In this document: positions 7,078 to 9,154 of the stretch, piece after piece
Position numbering within the stretch: the first letter of the stretch is position 1
How the letters are laid out: every line of letters starts with the position of its first letter
Translations under genes and position numbers: made by a program
The notes under the pieces: model-generated
The model's database searches: none
What the model saw: the letters and a program-made list of their open reading frames with translations, nothing else
Told to the model about the DNA's origin: nothing
Assembly (NCBI GenBank): GCA_934636305.1
Contig: CAKUAM010000081.1
Coordinates: forward strand, 1 to 9,154
Direction: 5' to 3'
Source: an uncultured Oscillospiraceae bacterium
GTDB lineage: Bacteria; Bacillota; Clostridia; Oscillospirales; Oscillospiraceae
DNA: 9,154 nucleotides

Positions 7078-8385
7078 ATGAAACTATTTGGCAACCGATT
7101 TCATGCAAGCCACGCCGCGCCGCGGAAAAAGCTCTCCCGCGGCGCGTGCGCGGCACTGATTGCAGTGGCAGTTGTGCTGGCGCTGGCCGGCGGTGTGTTT
7201 GCCGCGTGGAAGCTGCTTGTAAAGCCGGTCCGCCGCGTAAGCGCAGCGGAGTCCACCCAGCAGGTGCAGCCTGCCCAGCAGCCGCAGGAGCCGCAGACCG
7301 TGCACGTGATTCCGAAGGTTGACGAGTCGCCGGAGGAGCAGAAGGAGCCTGAGGTCTCCACAGAGGAGCCGAAGGCGCTGCGTGACGGGGTCTATAATAT
7401 TCTGATCTGCGGTACGGACGAAGATGGCTATCGGACTGACACCATTATCATCGCACATCTGGACGCCAACGACCATACGGTGGCGCTTTTGTCCATTCCG
7501 CGTGATACGCCGGTTACAACCGGGAACGGCGGACTTATGAAGATCAATTCCGTCTATGCAGGCGGCGGCGCGGACGGTATGGAACGTCTGGCCTCGCGGC
7601 TGCAGCAGCTGACCGGGTTCCCGGTTGACGGATACGTGCTGGTCAATCTGGAGGCATTCAAAAAAACGGTCGATCTTGTGGGCGGCGTGGACTGCGAGGT
7701 ACCACAGGATATGGACTATGACGATCCCACGCAGAATTTGCATATCCACCTGAAAAAGGGGATGCAGCATCTCGACGGCGAGAAGGCCATGGAGCTTGTC
7801 CGTTTCCGCAAGGGCTATGCCTCACAAGATATCCAGCGCACGCAGGTGCAGCAGCAATTTCTCAAGGCGCTGGCCAAGCAGTGCCTGTCGGTCGGCAGCC
7901 TGACAAAGATTAAGGAATTTGCCGATATTTTTGCGGAGTATGTAACAACCGATCTGACAACGGGCAACATGGTCTGGTTCGGCAAGGAGCTTCTGCAGTG
8001 TGATTTTGAAACAATGCAGGCGTACACAGCAGAGGGCGAGGGCGCCATGATTAACGGCGCGTCATATTATCCGCTCTATGCCGGCAGGCTTCTGGAGATT
8101 GTCAACAGTGTCTTTAATCCCTATGACCAGCCGATTACGGCGGGGAGCCTGAACGTGGTGACGCCGGAGCTTGCCTATGGCTATCAGGCAAAGCCGGCGC
8201 AGACCACGCCGTCTGACACGACGGACGAGCAGCAGCCGGCGGATACGGAGCCGGAGCCGGCGGAGCCCGCCGAGCCCTCTGAGCCGGATGCGTCCGGGAA
8301 GCCGGCAGAGCCGGTGGAGCCCACAGTCCCGGATGATCCCTTCGCAGACAACAATCTCTGGACCGATGATGACGGACAGACATAA
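7078..8385 (+). CDS. LytR-CpsA-Psr (LCP) family cell-wall protein
   Basis: LCP enzymes move undecaprenyl-linked anionic polymers such as teichoic acids or capsule onto peptidoglycan outside the membrane. The 435-residue product has a basic N-terminus, one membrane segment (about 22-46) and so a type II topology, then a Pro/Gln/Glu-rich spacer (about 50-102). The LCP domain (about 105-275) shows YNILICGTDEDG, the substrate-binding RTDT (119-122), SIPRDT (139-144), MKINSVYAGG (154-163), LDGEKAMELVRFR (ending at 244) and D251-x-x-R254 followed by QQQ (258-260). In the usual DxxRxxRQQ signature the second Arg is Val257 here. A region after the domain is followed by an acidic Pro/Glu tail (about 370-435) with repeated EP pairs, probably unstructured. 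AAAGGA (7065-7070) precedes the ATG by seven bases. It sits between yqeK and rsfS; older annotations call such genes transcriptional regulators, which is misleading. Confidence 0.93.
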   Translation: MKLFGNRFHASHAAPRKKLSRGACAALIAVAVVLALAGGVFAAWKLLVKPVRRVSAAESTQQVQPAQQPQEPQTVHVIPKVDESPEEQKEPEVSTEEPKALRDGVYNILICGTDEDGYRTDTIIIAHLDANDHTVALLSIPRDTPVTTGNGGLMKINSVYAGGGADGMERLASRLQQLTGFPVDGYVLVNLEAFKKTVDLVGGVDCEVPQDMDYDDPTQNLHIHLKKGMQHLDGEKAMELVRFRKGYASQDIQRTQVQQQFLKALAKQCLSVGSLTKIKEFADIFAEYVTTDLTTGNMVWFGKELLQCDFETMQAYTAEGEGAMINGASYYPLYAGRLLEIVNSVFNPYDQPITAGSLNVVTPELAYGYQAKPAQTTPSDTTDEQQPADTEPEPAEPAEPSEPDASGKPAEPVEPTVPDDPFADNNLWTDDDGQT

Positions 8386-8401
8386 AGAAAGGAAGAATAC
8401 T

Positions 8402-8776
8402 ATGCTATCTGCAAAAGAAGTTGCGGCAATTGCAGCCAAGGCACTCGATGCGAAAATGGGCGAGGATATCCGCCTGATCGGAATTACGGATATTTCCACG
8501 CTGGCTGACTATTTCCTCATCTGCACCGCCACCAGCTCCACGCACGTCAAGACGCTCTGCGACGCGGTGGAGGAGGCCATGGACAATGCCGGCGAGCCGA
8601 TGCTCTCACGCGAAGGGCACCGTGGCGGCACGTGGGTGCTGATGGATTTCGGCAGTCTGGTTGTGCATGTGTTTACGGGCGAGGCAAGAAAATTCTATGA
8701 CCTCGAGCGTCTGTGGCAGGACGGCCATCAGGTGAATCTGAGCGCCATCCTGGGAGAAAAAAGCGAAAACGCTTGA
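8402..8776 (+). CDS. rsfS: Ribosomal silencing factor RsfS
   Basis: RsfS (DUF143/Iojap family; YqeL in Bacillus) binds ribosomal protein uL14 on the 50S subunit and blocks subunit joining, lowering translation when nutrients are short. The protein is 124 residues, a normal length. Recognisable blocks are DISTLADYFLICTATSS (30-46), then HVKTLCDAVEEAM, then WVLMDFGSLVVHVF (78-91) and EARKFYDLERLW (94-105). The ATG at 8402 is chosen because AAAGGAAG (8388-8395) stands upstream at proper spacing and the product then starts like the family; the same frame is open further upstream, but only inside the LCP gene. It lies 16 bases after the LCP stop. Its TGA stop (8774-8776) is embedded in the -35 box of the next promoter. 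Confidence 0.96.
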   Translation: MLSAKEVAAIAAKALDAKMGEDIRLIGITDISTLADYFLICTATSSTHVKTLCDAVEEAMDNAGEPMLSREGHRGGTWVLMDFGSLVVHVFTGEARKFYDLERLWQDGHQVNLSAILGEKSENA

Positions 8777-8801
8777 CAAATGCGCGGGAAATCCGTACAA
8801 T
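8773..8801 (+). promoter_or_regulatory. Near-consensus sigma-A promoter for T-box leader
   Basis: A perfect -35 box TTGACA (8773-8778) and a 5-of-6 -10 box TACAAT (8796-8801) are separated by the ideal 17 bases. The -35 overlaps the rsfS stop codon. The start of transcription would lie near 8808, just before the leader's first helix. Strong constitutive promoters are expected where control is exerted afterwards by leader attenuation. Confidence 0.85.
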
Positions 8802-8894
8802 GTCCAGGGAAAAGGCAAAGATGGGGAATGATCTGCAGCTGCATCAGTCAGAGAACCGGCGGATGGTGCGAGCCGGGCGCATGCACACAGGTCT

Positions 8895-8897
8895 CTC
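8895..8897 (+). promoter_or_regulatory. Predicted T-box specifier codon CUC (Leu)
   Basis: The call is by position. In the glyQS T-box, four unpaired bases follow the upper helix, then the specifier triplet, then one purine before the lower helix. Here the loop between CAG (8888-8890) and CCCC (8899-8902) is GTCT-CTC-G, which places CTC at that spot. GTC (Val) would need a shift of the register. TCT (Ser) conflicts with the TGGT of the T-box, which calls for discriminator base A. Rather unusually the bases before it are GTCT, not the common GAA-containing half of the S-turn. Confidence 0.7.
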
Positions 8898-8982
8898 GCC
8901 CCGGAGCTGCCGCGCCGAAAGAAGTAGGTGTGGACGGCTGACCGCGTTAGAGGTCCTCGAGGGCCGGTGTTCCGGCTGAAGC

Positions 8983-9010
8983 AGGGTGGTACCGCGTCAA
9001 TCACGCCCCT
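8983..9010 (+). promoter_or_regulatory. T-box antiterminator element
   Basis: AGGG (8983-8986) can pair with CCCT (9007-9010), and GCGT (8994-8997) with ACGC (9003-9006) around the loop CAATC. This leaves the bulge TGGTACC (8987-8993), whose TGGT contacts the uncharged tRNA acceptor end. The arrangement is the canonical antiterminator. Its 3' strand (9003-9010) is the same as the 5' arm of the terminator, so the two folds exclude each other. Confidence 0.9.
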
Positions 9011-9035
9011 GACCGTTGGGTCAGGGGCGTTTTTT
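9003..9035 (+). terminator. Intrinsic terminator of the T-box leader
   Basis: ACGCCCCTGACC (9003-9014) and GGTCAGGGGCGT (9019-9030) form a perfect 12-bp GC-rich stem with a GTTG loop, running into six T residues (9030-9035). It is the only strong rho-independent terminator seen in the window. It must therefore stop both leader transcripts and any read-through from the smc-rsfS operon. Confidence 0.95.
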
Positions 9036-9154
9036 AGGGTGTATTCTTCCAACCCCCAACGCACCCGGACAGCGGGCCTTTTTGCGGTGTGCCGCGTCAT
9101 TTTTCCTTGAAATACGTCAGTATTCCTGCGAAAAAATGTCTTGCTCAACGCAAA
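9036..9154. other. Untranslated stretch after the terminator, no gene seen
   Basis: No start codon with a convincing ribosome binding site was found. An ATG at 9136 reads MSCSTQ to the edge, but it has no Shine-Dalgarno site and does not look like the start of LeuS. Two small hairpins are possible: CCCG/CGGG (9064-9067/9073-9076), followed after CC by five T, and GCGG/CCGC (9084-9087/9092-9095), followed a few bases later by ATTTTT. They might be weak secondary stops or leader structure. A TTGAAA at 9107-9112 has no -10 partner at normal spacing. The regulated gene of the T-box presumably starts beyond the edge. Confidence 0.5.

Larger units (their letters stand above)
8808..9035 (+). ncRNA. 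T-box riboswitch leader, probably tRNA-Leu responsive
   Basis: A T-box leader binds a specific tRNA and allows transcription when that tRNA is uncharged. Stem I: GGGG (8823-8826) pairs with CCCC (8899-8902), CTG (8833-8835) with CAG (8888-8890), TGCAT (8840-8844) with ATGCA (8881-8885), then AGAGA (8850-8854) and a tip CCGGC/GCCGG (8856-8860/8872-8876) with GGTG in the loop. In the specifier loop GTCTCTCG (8891-8898), the triplet four bases after the upper helix and one before the lower helix is CTC (8895-8897), a leucine codon. GGAGC (8903-8907), AGTAGG (8923-8928) and GACGG (8933-8937) match the Stem II region; GCCGG/CCGGC (8963-8967/8972-8976) is Stem III. The T-box proper, AGGGTGGTACCGCG, is at 8983-8996; its TGGT would pair with an ACCA tRNA end, fitting Leu or Val but not Ser. 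The regulated gene, probably leuS (inference), lies beyond the window. Confidence 0.93.

Noticed and set aside
8171..8401. Upstream in-frame extension of rsfS inside the LCP gene
   Set aside because: The added residues are Arg/Ser-rich out-of-frame reading of the LCP Pro/Glu tail. The ATG at 8402 has a good Shine-Dalgarno site and gives a family-typical start.
8914..8930. GAAAGAAGTAGG as the Stem I specifier-side S-turn
   Set aside because: It lies 3' of the GGAGC that closes Stem I and fits the Stem II region of T-boxes, so it cannot frame the specifier codon.
8606..9148. A 180-codon open frame on the - strand across the end of rsfS and the T-box
   Set aside because: It crosses a complete structured leader and terminator in antisense, and shows no family features or ribosome binding site.

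Overview
The window looks like chromosomal core DNA of a fairly GC-rich member of the Firmicutes, class Clostridia, probably of the Ruminococcaceae/Oscillospiraceae type. The reasons are an SMC-type condensin next to ftsY, the yhbY-nadD-yqeK-rsfS order known from Firmicutes, a LytR-CpsA-Psr cell-wall protein, clean Shine-Dalgarno sites, and a T-box leader. The taxonomic call below class level is inference. No phage genes, insertion sequences, CRISPR arrays, tRNA or rRNA genes were seen.

Layout, all on the + strand: a non-coding 5' edge with a well-formed sigma-A promoter (1-212); smc (213-3785); an 84-base spacer with a perfect 18-base palindrome and a possible 18-codon leader ORF; ftsY (3870-4760); rdgB (4757-5350); an extended yhbY (5347-5829); a nadD-yqeK gene fusion (5861-7060); an LCP-family gene (7078-8385); rsfS (8402-8776); then a near-consensus promoter, a complete T-box riboswitch with a probable CUC (leucine) specifier, and a strong intrinsic terminator ending near 9035. 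The gene controlled by the T-box, probably leuS, is not inside the window. The last 119 bases hold only weak hairpins.

The seven genes are almost certainly one transcription unit: two ATGA overlaps, other gaps of 16-31 bases apart from the smc-ftsY spacer, and no internal terminator seen. Two conserved neighbourhoods, the smc-ftsY pair and the yhbY-nadD-yqeK-rsfS group, are joined through rdgB. Together they cover chromosome organisation (SMC), membrane targeting of ribosomes (FtsY), nucleotide-pool cleaning (RdgB, and YqeK on Ap4A), NAD synthesis (NadD), ribosome assembly and silencing (YhbY, RsfS) and wall-polymer attachment (LCP). This is growth-linked housekeeping.

I found no candidate for a wholly new system. 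The points most worth a second look are the NadD-YqeK fusion, the long basic tail on YhbY, the palindrome/leader ORF before ftsY, and the T-box: its promoter is embedded in the rsfS stop, its specifier loop lacks the usual AGUA/GAA motif, and its terminator seems to serve as the 3' end of the whole upstream operon.
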